A DNA stretch of 8,035 nucleotides, taken from Candidatus Krumholzibacteriia bacterium (GTDB lineage: Bacteria > Krumholzibacteriota > Krumholzibacteria > WVZY01 > JAKEHA01). The notes under the pieces were generated by a model that did no database searches, had not been told where the DNA came from, and saw only the letters and a program-made list of their open reading frames with translations. Where the stretch lies: NCBI GenBank assembly GCA_029863355.1, contig JAOTVO010000112.1, positions 1 to 8,035 on the forward strand, in the 5' to 3' direction. Shown in pieces: positions 1 to 8,035 of the stretch. The translations under genes and the position numbers were made by a program. Within the stretch, counting starts at the first letter, position 1. Every line of letters starts with the position of its first letter.

Positions 1-2329
1 AAAAGCGCACGAGGCCCTGCGGCGTGCGGCGCGTGAGGTCGAGTACGGCCCACTCGTTGTCCCCCGGCGCATCCGTGCGCTCGCCGCCCTCGGCAATCCG
101 CACCCGGTAGGGCATGTCGACGGCGAACTCCGAGAGCACGTCGTCCTCGGCCGTGACCACGTGGATCGCGCAGCTGTACCCGAGCAGGCTGAGCGGCCCC
201 TCCGCCCACAGGTCGAACGCGAAGCGATCGACGTCCACGGAACCGGGGCTGCGAATCGCCTGCCGGATCTCGGGGCGCCGCGCGTACTCGCTCAACACGT
301 CCTCGAGAATCACGACTTTCCAGTTGTCCGTTGGGTTGCGAATCTCCGCCGATTTCTCCAGGACGAAAGCTTTGCGCAGATCGTCGTAGTCGCGACTCAT
401 GAAGACGTACGTCGTCGCCGACGACGCGGTGACGAGCAGTAACGCCGCGGTGACGATGGACACGAGATCTTCCCGGCGCACGAAGCGCGGCACGAAGGCC
501 ACGAGCGCGAGGACGGCCCCCGAGACGAACGCGAGCTCCCAGCGCTGCGTCGCGGCCGCGATGACCACCATGATCAACAGCGCGGCTCCCGCCGGGGGCA
601 GCAGTCCCGCCTCCGCGCTTCTGTACGCGCGCAGCAAGCCCGCGAGCAGCAACACCGCGGCCAGCAGGATGCCCGTTACGATCACGAACACGCTCACGTG
701 CAGCACGACCACTTCGAGGCCGCTGAAATGCACGGCTTCCCCGAGGAGCCGCGGGTTGGCGTTGACCACGATCGTGTTCACGAATCCGCGCGAGAGGTCG
801 AAAGCGGCCGCCGACACCGCCACCATCGTCACCGCGGCCAGCGCGAACCCCGCCAGGCGGGGGCGGCGCGCCGCCGGCGGGACGGCCATGCCGCCGCGGG
901 CGATGCGCAGCAGGCCGTAGAGCATCAGGCCGAAGAAGATCGCCGTCACCAGCAGGTCGCCCGCGCTGCGCATGATGCCGCCCAGGGCGTGGGTGGCGAA
1001 GATGGTCGGATCGAAGAGCTTCGAGCCCGCCGCCGAGGAGGTGCGGAACGACAGCAGCGAGTAGCGCAGCACCGCCACGAAGGCGACGAACAGCGCTCCG
1101 CGAAGCCAGCGCCGGCTCCTTCCGCGGCGGCCGAACATGAGGAGCGCGAACGGGCCCACGAGGGTCAATACAATGAGCGTGCGCGTCGCCGTCTCGAAGC
1201 GAGACGCGCGCGCGTCGCCGTAGTGCCGCAGCGGCCGCCCGCGCGCGGTGACGCCGAGGACGGGATTGCCCAGCGGACTGTGCACGACGGCGCGGCCGTG
1301 CAGGCCGGCGGCGGCGTCTCCCGTGATCTCGCCGGCGGGCTCGATGAGCGCTGGGAAGGCGTGGTACGTCATCACCGAGTCGGGTGGCGGCTCTGCCCCA
1401 GCGCGCGCGGCGACGATCCGGGCGCGCCGCTCTGCGCGCTGATCCAGAACCTCTCGGAAGCGGCCGAGCCGGTCGGCGACGTTGCCCGTCACGGTGAAGT
1501 AGTCGAACGAGATCCCGGCCAGGTCGGGCATGGCGATCCCGTCGGCCAGGCTCGCGCTTTTCAGGAACCGGTTGTTGACGCGGAAGTCCACCTCGAGCGG
1601 CAGGTCCACAACGACGGTAGCCACGTGGGCGCCGTCGGGATCGGCCACGGGGATCATGTGCGTGAGGATGCGGTAGAGGGAGACCTTGCGCGCGTAGATC
1701 AGCTCGGCGCGGCTCTCGAGGAGGTGGTGCTCCAGCCGGCCGAGCAGCTGCGGCCACCCCGCCCAGGCGACGCGACGCCCGTCCGGCGCGACCAGCTGGA
1801 TGCCGATCTCCGTTCCCGGCGGCAACACGCCGGTCCTCGAGGCGGACGAGGCGAGCGAGGCGAGCTCCTCGAACGTGCGCACCAGGTCCGCGTCGAGCGC
1901 CTGGCCGTCCCGCGCGATGCGCTCCCGCACCCGCTCGCCCACCGCGGAGGAAGAAGACTCGAGTCGCGCCACCTTCTCGCCGACGCGCTGCACGGCCTCC
2001 ACGATCTGTCGCGACGATTGCGCGCGCCACGCGCGCTCCAGGGTCTCGTCGTCGCGGCGGCCCATGGTCTCGGCCGCGATGGCCCCCGCCAGGAGGAGCA
2101 CCGAAGCGCCCACGGTTACGCGCATGCGCGCTGACGTTCCCGCCGCCGCGGTCAGCGCGCCGGCGGCGAAGCAGAGGACGAGCGGCAACCAGAAGGGAAT
2201 GGACGCGGCCAGGCGTAGACCCTGCACGTGCTCAAGGAACAGCATCGCCCAGGCCACGAGCAGGCAGGCGAGCCCCGCCCAGAATCTACGACTGCTGCGC
2301 CCGCGATCAGCGGATGGACTTGATCTCAT
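1..2329 (-). CDS. Multi-membrane sensor protein, N-terminal 776 residues (probable sensor histidine kinase), 3' end outside window
   Basis: The frame is open from an ATG at 2329 to the window edge without a stop, so the C-terminus is missing. Hydrophobic stretches lie near residues 17-34, 43-64, 70-87, 384-400, 412-428, 457-477, 492-509, 538-566, 579-593, 599-614 and 622-644. A large soluble region at 88-383 starts with a charged helix that may be a coiled coil and contains an APDGRRVAWAGW stretch typical of Cache/CHASE-like sensory domains. A second soluble domain (645-776) contains FDLWAEGPLSLLGYS followed by a segment on the pattern 'D..LSEFAVDMP', an arrangement I associate with multi-membrane histidine kinases of Acidobacteriota and Gemmatimonadota. 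The kinase, phosphatase or cyclase module would follow beyond base 1, so the enzyme class is inferred. The start overlaps the upstream gene by 23 bases and is preceded by GGTGATC, which matches the extended Shine-Dalgarno sequence; this suggests translational coupling. It could instead be a SpoIIE-type phosphatase or an uncharacterised membrane protein. Confidence 0.8.
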   Translation of the reverse strand, partial: MRSSPSADRGRSSRRFWAGLACLLVAWAMLFLEHVQGLRLAASIPFWLPLVLCFAAGALTAAAGTSARMRVTVGASVLLLAGAIAAETMGRRDDETLERAWRAQSSRQIVEAVQRVGEKVARLESSSSAVGERVRERIARDGQALDADLVRTFEELASLASSASRTGVLPPGTEIGIQLVAPDGRRVAWAGWPQLLGRLEHHLLESRAELIYARKVSLYRILTHMIPVADPDGAHVATVVVDLPLEVDFRVNNRFLKSASLADGIAMPDLAGISFDYFTVTGNVADRLGRFREVLDQRAERRARIVAARAGAEPPPDSVMTYHAFPALIEPAGEITGDAAAGLHGRAVVHSPLGNPVLGVTARGRPLRHYGDARASRFETATRTLIVLTLVGPFALLMFGRRGRSRRWLRGALFVAFVAVLRYSLLSFRTSSAAGSKLFDPTIFATHALGGIMRSAGDLLVTAIFFGLMLYGLLRIARGGMAVPPAARRPRLAGFALAAVTMVAVSAAAFDLSRGFVNTIVVNANPRLLGEAVHFSGLEVVVLHVSVFVIVTGILLAAVLLLAGLLRAYRSAEAGLLPPAGAALLIMVVIAAATQRWELAFVSGAVLALVAFVPRFVRREDLVSIVTAALLLVTASSATTYVFMSRDYDDLRKAFVLEKSAEIRNPTDNWKVVILEDVLSEYARRPEIRQAIRSPGSVDVDRFAFDLWAEGPLSLLGYSCAIHVVTAEDDVLSEFAVDMPYRVRIAEGGERTDAPGDNEWAVLDLTRRTPQGLVRF

Positions 2330-2843
2330 CGATCACCCAGCGCTCGCCATTCGACGCCGTCTCAACGTGCAGAGCAACGTAAATCTTGTCCTTGAAGAGG
2401 CGGCCGTCGTCGGTCTTCTGGTAGTGGCGCTCGGCGATCGCGAAGGATACGAGTCCGTCGTCCTCCGGCTTGCGGTACTGCACGAACTCGAACTTGCGCG
2501 TGATGGTGTAGGCGAAGAGATCCTTGAGGAGGTAGTAGCTCTGGCTTCTGCTGAACTTGCCGCCGGACGGCCCTGTACCCTCGATGGAAATCGCCACGCG
2601 GGCGGAGCCGAAGTGCTTGACGATGCGGTCGACGTTTTCGGCGCTCCACGCCTTTTCGATATCCGCGAAGACGTCCATGGCGCCCCGCACGTCCTCGTCC
2701 GCTTCGGCGGTTTTCTCCCCGCGCGCCGGGGTCTCGCGGCTCTGCTGAGCGACGACGCGGCCGCCCTCGCCCGGCGCCGCGGCCAGGAGGCCGGCCGGAC
2801 CGCCCACGAGGGTGGCGACGATGAATGCAGCGATTTGGCGCAT
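2307..2843 (-). CDS. Small exported protein, DUF4783/NTF2-like
   Basis: This is a 178-residue protein when started at the ATG at 2843. That start gives a signal peptide: Met-Arg, a hydrophobic core at about residues 4-22, then an Ala-rich cleavage region (AAA at 21-23 or VVA at 30-32). A TTG eight codons upstream (2867) is open in the same frame but would place polar residues before the signal, so I prefer the ATG. Neither start has a strong Shine-Dalgarno sequence. A charged linker (35-52) precedes a compact domain at 53-178. In order it shows a helix with AWSAENVDRIVKHF, a strand, a FSRSQSYYLLKDLF helix, and strands ending in a WVIDEIKSIR tail. This helix-then-strands layout with a closing 'I.EI.I' strand resembles DUF4783 and other NTF2-like periplasmic proteins. 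No catalytic motif is visible and the function is unknown. The end overlaps the sensor gene, suggesting that the two products act together. Confidence 0.8.
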   Translation of the reverse strand: MRQIAAFIVATLVGGPAGLLAAAPGEGGRVVAQQSRETPARGEKTAEADEDVRGAMDVFADIEKAWSAENVDRIVKHFGSARVAISIEGTGPSGGKFSRSQSYYLLKDLFAYTITRKFEFVQYRKPEDDGLVSFAIAERHYQKTDDGRLFKDKIYVALHVETASNGERWVIDEIKSIR

Positions 2844-2948
2844 GACCGCTTCGGGAGCCGGATACAAGAACCGCTGTAGACATGCAATCGGCGTGCCGAC
2901 TGTAACCCATTGTGAATGAGGGAGTTGAGAAGCGGGCCCACGTGAACC

Positions 2949-2993
2949 TGTCCCGTGCCGAGGACAACCGCGTCCCCAAATGGGGACGTTTTT
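2949..2993. repeat. Two adjacent inverted repeats in the gap downstream of the DUF456-like gene
   Basis: The first is an imperfect inverted repeat, TGTCC at 2949-2953 and GGACA at 2962-2966. The second is a perfect 7-bp stem, CGTCCCC at 2971-2977 and GGGGACG at 2982-2988, with an AAAT loop. On the plus strand the second stem is followed at once by five T residues (2989-2993), the layout of an intrinsic terminator. No gene on the plus strand would use it. On the minus strand, where all genes are read, no U-run follows, so it is a poor terminator for secDF. Paired short stems sharing a GTCC core look like REP-type intergenic elements, but only one copy is present here. Confidence 0.55.
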
Positions 2994-3006
2994 CGCGCAA
3001 GCGGCC

Positions 3007-3516
3007 CTACCAGGTGCGCGCGATGATGATGGCGATCATGCCGACCCCGCACGCCACCTTGGCCATGGCCGCGAGGGTCTTGCCCACGAACGCCCAGAAC
3101 CCGACGCGCACCGCTTCGCCGCCGTGCCGGGTGCGCAGGTACTCGCCCGCCGCCGCGCCGGCGAACGCGCCCACGAAGCCCAGGAGCAGGCTTCCGAATG
3201 GTGGCGCGACCGGAGCGCCGAGGACCACCCCCGCGATGCCGCCGACGAAGGAGCCGATCACGCCCCAGCGCGTGCCGCCCTGCTTCGCGACGACGACCAG
3301 GCCGAGCAGCGATTCGACCACCTCGCCCAGCGCCGCCAGCGCCACGATGACGAGAAACCACGTCCAGGTGAGCTCACCCCAGCCGGTCAGGCGGATGATC
3401 AGAGCGACCAGCGCGATGAGCCAGTTTCCGGCTAGGCCGAGGACGGTCAGCGCGAGGAAGGAGAAGAGGAGCGCGTAGAGCAGGATCGAGCCGATCTTGA
3501 TGGCGATAGCTTCCAT
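3007..3516 (-). CDS. DUF456-like small integral membrane protein
   Basis: This 169-residue protein is almost entirely hydrophobic. Membrane segments lie near residues 10-42 (probably two spans with a short GNW turn), 52-77, a long Gly/Ala-rich stretch at 83-122, and 140-165. The Gly/Ala pattern (GVIGSFVGGIAGVVLGAPVAP, then GFVGAFAGAAAGEYL) is the glycine-zipper core that marks the DUF456 family (PF04306); the usual length is about 160 residues. No enzymatic motif is visible and the family's function is not established. The start lies 34 bases after secF, and the ATG at 3516 has no good Shine-Dalgarno sequence, so translation may rely on readthrough coupling from secF. An inverted repeat (GCCGG, CTA, CCGGC at 3546-3558) spans the secF stop codon. 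Co-transcription with secDF is likely; a role in protein export is only guilt by association. Confidence 0.87.
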   Translation of the reverse strand: MEAIAIKIGSILLYALLFSFLALTVLGLAGNWLIALVALIIRLTGWGELTWTWFLVIVALAALGEVVESLLGLVVVAKQGGTRWGVIGSFVGGIAGVVLGAPVAPPFGSLLLGFVGAFAGAAAGEYLRTRHGGEAVRVGFWAFVGKTLAAMAKVACGVGMIAIIIARTW

Positions 3517-3550
3517 CGAGGATCCGGAGGCGCTGGGCCGCGCCGGCCGG

Positions 3551-4453
3551 CTACCGGCGATCCTTGCCGGCGCGGCGGCGGTGCCACTCGACCACTACCG
3601 GCGTGGCGATGAAAAGGCTGCTGTAGGTGCCGACGAAGATCCCCACCAGGAGCGCCAGCGCGAAGTCGCGGATCACCTCGCCGCCGAGTATGGCCAGGGA
3701 AGTCACCACTAGCAGCGTCGTACCCGACGTGATCAGCGTGCGCGACAGCGTCTCATTGAGCGCCCCGTTCACGATGCGATCGAAGTTCTCGCGGCGGCGA
3801 GTATGCAAATCTTCGCGGACGCGGTCGAAGACCACGATCGTGTCGTTGAGCGAGTAGCCGACGATGGTAAGGAGCGCGGCGATCACGGCCAGCGAGATCT
3901 CCATGTCGACCACGGAGAAGAAGCCCAGCGTGATCAACACGTCGTGGACGAGGGCCACGATGGCGGCGATGGCCATGCGAAACTGGAAGCGCCAGGACAC
4001 GTAGATGACGATGCCCAGCAGCGAATACATGACCGCCCAAAACGCCGCCGTTCTTAGCTCGGCGCCGATCTTGGGGCCCACGGATTCGATGCGGCGGATC
4101 TCTACGGAACTGCCGGCGAGACCGGCCGACAGCGCGTCCTTGAGGTGCTCCGCCACCTCGGCCGCGTTGCCCACGGCCTTCACCTTGATCAGATACTCCG
4201 TGGGCGGACCGTAGCGCGTGACCTCTGCGCCGCCGAAGCCGGCGGCCGTCACTGCACTTCGCACGTCGCCGATCGGCGTGGGTTGATCGAGCTTGATCTC
4301 GACCAGCGCGCCGCCGGCGAAGTCGATGGACAGGCGCAGGCCGCGGTGGACGGCCACGGAGACGAGACCGGTCAGGATGAGCAGGGCCGAGAGCAACATG
4401 GCCCTCCGGCCTCTGCCGACGAACTCGATGTTGGGCGTCTTGAAGAACTGCAT
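3551..4453 (-). CDS. secF: Protein translocase subunit SecF
   Basis: SecF is the inner-membrane partner of SecD. The complex uses the proton-motive force to help pull preproteins through SecYEG on the outer face of the membrane. The 300-residue protein has the usual layout: TM1 at about 19-36, the signature IDFAGGALVEIK at 43-54, a small periplasmic P4 domain to about 122, VGPKIGAELRTAA at 125-137, then five membrane segments. The SLNDTIVVFDRVRED motif at 201-215 contains Asp204. Arg238 in NETLSRTLITS lies 34 residues further on, the same spacing as the functionally important Asp213 and Arg247 of E. coli SecF. The C-terminus is a short basic tail. The start is fixed by GGAG six bases upstream of the ATG. 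The gap to secD is 15 bases, so the two are surely one operon. Confidence 0.97.
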   Translation of the reverse strand: MQFFKTPNIEFVGRGRRAMLLSALLILTGLVSVAVHRGLRLSIDFAGGALVEIKLDQPTPIGDVRSAVTAAGFGGAEVTRYGPPTEYLIKVKAVGNAAEVAEHLKDALSAGLAGSSVEIRRIESVGPKIGAELRTAAFWAVMYSLLGIVIYVSWRFQFRMAIAAIVALVHDVLITLGFFSVVDMEISLAVIAALLTIVGYSLNDTIVVFDRVREDLHTRRRENFDRIVNGALNETLSRTLITSGTTLLVVTSLAILGGEVIRDFALALLVGIFVGTYSSLFIATPVVVEWHRRRAGKDRR

Positions 4454-4468
4454 TTCTGTCTCCGGCCC

Positions 4469-6172
<1,704 letters not shown>

Positions 6173-6373
6173 GATTACCTCGGCGCCGCGCCGCGCGATG
6201 GCGCGGCGAGGGCCGTCGAAATCGCCCCCGGTCGCGCGCGGGCGAGCGGGGGCCGCTCGTGTTCGTTCGGCGATGTTGTCTCGATACGCTTTATTGGTCG
6301 CAATCCAACACTCTCGCGACTGCCGTTCCGGCGGGTGTCGGGAAGCAGGTGAGGCAGAGAGGCCGGAAAAGGT
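6173..6373 (-). promoter_or_regulatory. Long structured 5' leader of secD
   Basis: From the start expected for the promoter just upstream (around A6373), the secD mRNA would carry about 200 untranslated nucleotides. On the minus strand this holds a pyrimidine-rich start and a stem-loop with outer arms 6335-6341 and 6305-6311 (7 pairs, one G-U) enclosing GCCG-GAA-CGGC at 6322-6332. It also holds a 7-bp hairpin with a CCC loop at 6243-6259 and a 6-bp hairpin at 6190-6207, nine bases before the GAGGT ribosome site. No ATG occurs before secD. Dense hairpins are partly expected in GC-rich DNA; I do not recognise a known riboswitch class. Confidence 0.4.
6177..6181 (-). promoter_or_regulatory. Ribosome binding site of secD
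   Basis: GAGGT on the minus strand lies five bases ahead of the secD ATG and fixes that start. It follows closely on the hairpin at 6190-6207, so folding of the leader could affect its accessibility. Confidence 0.75.
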
Positions 6374-6381
6374 AAAGGAGC

Positions 6382-6409
6382 ATTATACACGACCGCCCCG
6401 GCCCGTCAA
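6382..6409 (-). promoter_or_regulatory. Sigma-70-type promoter driving secD-secF-DUF456
   Basis: On the minus strand a TTGACG -35 box (6409-6404) and a perfect TATAAT -10 box (6387-6382) are separated by 16 bases. The -35 box begins nine bases after the pdxJ stop codon, and initiation would fall around 6373-6375. A near-consensus pair in such GC-rich surroundings is unlikely by chance. It lets secDF be transcribed independently of pdxJ. An inverted repeat (CCCGG and CCGGG) flanks the -35 box; whether it binds a regulator is unknown. Confidence 0.8.
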
Positions 6410-6417
6410 CCGGGAAA

Positions 6418-7134
6418 CTAGATGCGGCCCATGAGCTTGAGCATGTCGCGGACGGCGCGGTCCAAGCCCGTGAAGACGGCGCGCGCGATGATCGCGTGGC
6501 CGATGTTGAGCTCCTCCAGGTCGGGCACGTCGAGGAGCGCGGTGATATTGTGATAATTGATCCCGTGGCCCGCGTGGACGCGCATGCCCAGGTGGCGGAC
6601 GGCGAGGGCGGCGTCCTTGACGCGCTTGAGCTCATCGGCGACCTTGGCGCGGGGCGCGTTGGCGTAGGCGCCCGTGTGGATTTCCACCGCGTCGAAGCGC
6701 AGGCGGGCGGCCTGCTGGATCTGCTCGATGGAGGGGTCGAGGAAGGCGGTGACCATGACGTCGGCGTCGCGCAGCGTGGCCACTAGCTCGCCCAGGCTGG
6801 GGGGGGCGTCGGCGAGGTTGAGGCCGCCCTCGGTGGTGACCTCCTCGCGCCGCTCCGGCACCAGGCACACCGAATCCGGCTTGAGCGCCAGCGCGATCTC
6901 CTGCATCTCCGCCGTCGCCGCCATCTCCAGGTTGAGCGCCGTCTTGACCACTTCGCGGATCAGGCGAACGTCGCGGTTCTGGATGTGCCGGCGGTCCTCG
7001 CGCAAGTGCACCGTGATCTGGTCGGCGCCCGCCATCTCCGCCGCCGCCGCCGCCGCGACGGGGTCGGGCTCGTAGGTCTTACGCGCCTCGCGCAGGGTGG
7101 CCACGTGGTCTACATTCAGGCCTAGTCGGATCAT
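6418..7134 (-). CDS. pdxJ: Pyridoxine 5'-phosphate synthase PdxJ
   Basis: PdxJ condenses 1-deoxy-D-xylulose 5-phosphate with 3-amino-2-oxopropyl phosphate to give pyridoxine 5'-phosphate, the ring-closing step of DXP-dependent vitamin B6 synthesis in the cytoplasm. The 238 residues cover the whole TIM-barrel family. Visible motifs are LNVDHVATLREAR (6-18), ITVHLREDRRHIQ (40-52), LNLEMA (67-72), LVPERREEVTTEGGL (91-105), EIHTGAYA (151-158), VHAGHGINYHN (186-196) and LNIGHAIIARAVF (209-221). His43, Glu70 and His190 match the catalytic His45, Glu72 and His193 of the E. coli enzyme, so it should be active. The ATG at 7134 aligns with the family start. Its GGAG site (7148-7145) lies inside the last codons of the upstream gene, which suggests translational coupling. 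No other B6 gene is in the window. Confidence 0.98.
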   Translation of the reverse strand: MIRLGLNVDHVATLREARKTYEPDPVAAAAAAEMAGADQITVHLREDRRHIQNRDVRLIREVVKTALNLEMAATAEMQEIALALKPDSVCLVPERREEVTTEGGLNLADAPPSLGELVATLRDADVMVTAFLDPSIEQIQQAARLRFDAVEIHTGAYANAPRAKVADELKRVKDAALAVRHLGMRVHAGHGINYHNITALLDVPDLEELNIGHAIIARAVFTGLDRAVRDMLKLMGRI

Positions 7135-7141
7135 CGTTTCA

Positions 7142-8035
7142 TCACTCCACGATTTCGGACAGGTACACCGGCTCCACGCCCGCGCGCACGAAGAGCGGCC
7201 CAGCTTCGCGCAGCGCCTCCAGCGTCCAGCGGTGCGGGTGCGCGATGCCCACGGCGGCGCCGTGTTTGCGCGCCGTCGCCGCCAGCTGTTCCAGCCGCGC
7301 TCGCACCACCTCGCTGTCTTCGGTGTCCGCGTCCAGGAAGACGCTGTTGCGCGCGGTGGGAACCCCCATCTCCCGCGCCGTATTATAGGCGACCGATCTC
7401 GGCGAAGTCAAAGAGTCCAGGAAGAACAGGTCCCGCCGCTCCAGCTCGCGCAGCACCGCCTCCATCACGCGGCGGTCCGCCGTGGCCCCCGAGCCCTGGT
7501 GGTTGTTCACGCCGTCGACGCCCGGGAGCGAATCCACGTAGCGCGTCACCATACGCGCGATGTCGCGGTTGCTCATGTCCACCGTCACCGGGGGCACGTC
7601 GACGCCCCCCGGCTCGTCCGCCTCCATGGGCAGGTGGAGGATCGTGCAGCGCCCGCGGGCGCGCGCCCTGTCCAGCGCCCACTGCGAGCGCGGGAGCGTG
7701 GGGATGATGGAGATGGTAAGCGGCAGGTCCATGTCGATTATCGCCTCCGCCACGTCGCCCGTCGAGTAGCCGAAATCGTCGATGACGATGGCCACCAGCG
7801 CCCGCTCCCCCGGCTCCGGGGAGGGCGGCCGCACCCGGGCCACGCGCGAGAGCCGGCGCAGCGTGATGCGGTGCGTGTCGTAGCGGTGCGAGCCCACGTG
7901 CAGGAGCAGCGTGCGACCGCCGTCGCGCTCCTCGCCGCGCCGCACGCGCGCGCCCGCGCGTGCCGCCGCCTTCGTGAACGCGATGTTCAAATCGATCAGG
8001 TTCGTCGCTTCCGGACACGGCACCTCCCAGACCCG
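7142..8035 (-). CDS. Divergent polysaccharide deacetylase family protein (YibQ/COG2861), 5' end outside window
   Basis: The frame is open to the window edge. A GTG at 8023 could start it, but the codons before it (R-V-W-E) continue the family's N-terminal sequence, so I treat the gene as 5'-truncated with 297 visible residues. From the edge, residues 1-75 form a variable N-terminal part. The NodB-like barrel follows, with VAIVIDDFGYS (81-91), ILHLPME (132-138), GVNNHQGSGATAD (175-187), FFLDSLTS (204-211), ARNSVFLDAD (228-237) and GIAHPHRWTLEAL (263-275). These are the marks of the divergent polysaccharide deacetylase family (PF04748), whose members are usually periplasmic with an N-terminal signal; here that part would be off the window. 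The substrate is not established. The family usual 'IGHP' reads 'IAHP' here and 'RD.FLD' reads 'RNSVFLD', modest deviations. In other bacteria the gene often follows envC and ctpA, which may lie upstream. Confidence 0.92.
   Translation of the reverse strand, partial: RVWEVPCPEATNLIDLNIAFTKAAARAGARVRRGEERDGGRTLLLHVGSHRYDTHRITLRRLSRVARVRPPSPEPGERALVAIVIDDFGYSTGDVAEAIIDMDLPLTISIIPTLPRSQWALDRARARGRCTILHLPMEADEPGGVDVPPVTVDMSNRDIARMVTRYVDSLPGVDGVNNHQGSGATADRRVMEAVLRELERRDLFFLDSLTSPRSVAYNTAREMGVPTARNSVFLDADTEDSEVVRARLEQLAATARKHGAAVGIAHPHRWTLEALREAGPLFVRAGVEPVYLSEIVE
7145..7148 (-). promoter_or_regulatory. Ribosome binding site of pdxJ inside the upstream gene
   Basis: GGAG on the minus strand directly precedes the TGA stop of the deacetylase gene and lies 10 bases from the pdxJ ATG. 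Ribosomes ending the first gene would stop on the pdxJ site, so the two products are probably translationally coupled and share an upstream promoter outside the window. Confidence 0.6.

Noticed and set aside
698..2134. Plus-strand open frame of 478 codons
   Set aside because: Low-complexity Arg/His/Glu-rich translation lying antisense to the multi-membrane sensor, whose frame has coherent membrane segments and a ribosome site.
2844..2867. TTG start at 2867 for the exported protein
   Set aside because: It would add eight residues before a good signal peptide and has no ribosome site; the ATG at 2843 gives the usual signal-peptide form.
2971..2993. Intrinsic terminator for the secDF operon
   Set aside because: The T-run follows the stem on the plus strand only; in the direction of secDF transcription the stem is followed by GC-rich sequence.
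2333..3361. Minus-strand open frame of 342 codons spanning the gap and two genes
   Set aside because: It is an out-of-frame reading across the DUF456-like and exported-protein genes, full of Arg and Ser, with no domain.
6207..6235. A GGGGGCGATTTCGACGG stretch resembling the start of tmRNA
   Set aside because: Only about 60 bases remain before secD, with no tag-coding region and no matching 3' acceptor half, so the likeness is chance.
6294..6314. Mini-ORF of six codons (GTG start, VLDCDQ) in the secD leader as a possible leader peptide
   Set aside because: It has no ribosome site and is too short to be told from chance.
6175..6390. Small minus-strand frame between pdxJ and secD (71 codons, GTG start)
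   Set aside because: Its start codon lies within the -10 region of the promoter, so the secD transcript would not contain it, and its composition is not protein-like.

Overview
The window is GC-rich, gene-dense chromosomal DNA. Every supported gene lies on the minus strand, so transcription runs from high to low coordinates. The gene content points to a diderm bacterium: a YibQ-type divergent polysaccharide deacetylase, DXP-dependent vitamin B6 synthesis through PdxJ, separate SecD and SecF, and a very large multi-membrane sensor protein. The base composition and the layout of the sensor ectodomains recall Gemmatimonadota or Acidobacteriota, but that placement is inference. Nothing suggests phage, plasmid or insertion-sequence origin.

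Layout in transcription order. (1) 8035-7142: yibQ-like divergent polysaccharide deacetylase, cut by the window edge at its 5' end. (2) 7134-6418: pdxJ, complete, 7 bases behind the deacetylase with its ribosome site inside that gene. (3) 6417-6173: a 245-base gap with a near-consensus sigma-70 promoter (TTGACG, 16 bases, TATAAT) and a roughly 200-nt leader that can form several hairpins. (4) 6172-4469 secD and 4453-3551 secF, tightly linked. (5) 3516-3007: a small DUF456-like membrane protein. (6) 3006-2844: a 163-base gap with a perfect 7-bp hairpin and a second, imperfect inverted repeat. (7) 2843-2307: a small exported protein resembling DUF4783/NTF2-like proteins. (8) 2329-1: a polytopic membrane protein overlapping the previous gene by 23 bases and open to the window edge. 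Its 776 visible residues hold about 11 membrane segments and two large ectodomains. It reads like the sensory half of a histidine kinase or related signalling enzyme whose catalytic half lies outside the window.

Functionally there are three blocks: envelope and cofactor genes (deacetylase, pdxJ), the Sec motor complex with a small membrane protein (secD-secF-DUF456), and an exported protein plus membrane sensor pair that may be a signalling unit. The least explained items are the sensor with its overlapping exported partner, the structured secD leader, and the paired inverted repeats at 2949-2993. No clearly novel system such as a defence locus, CRISPR array or biosynthetic cluster is visible.
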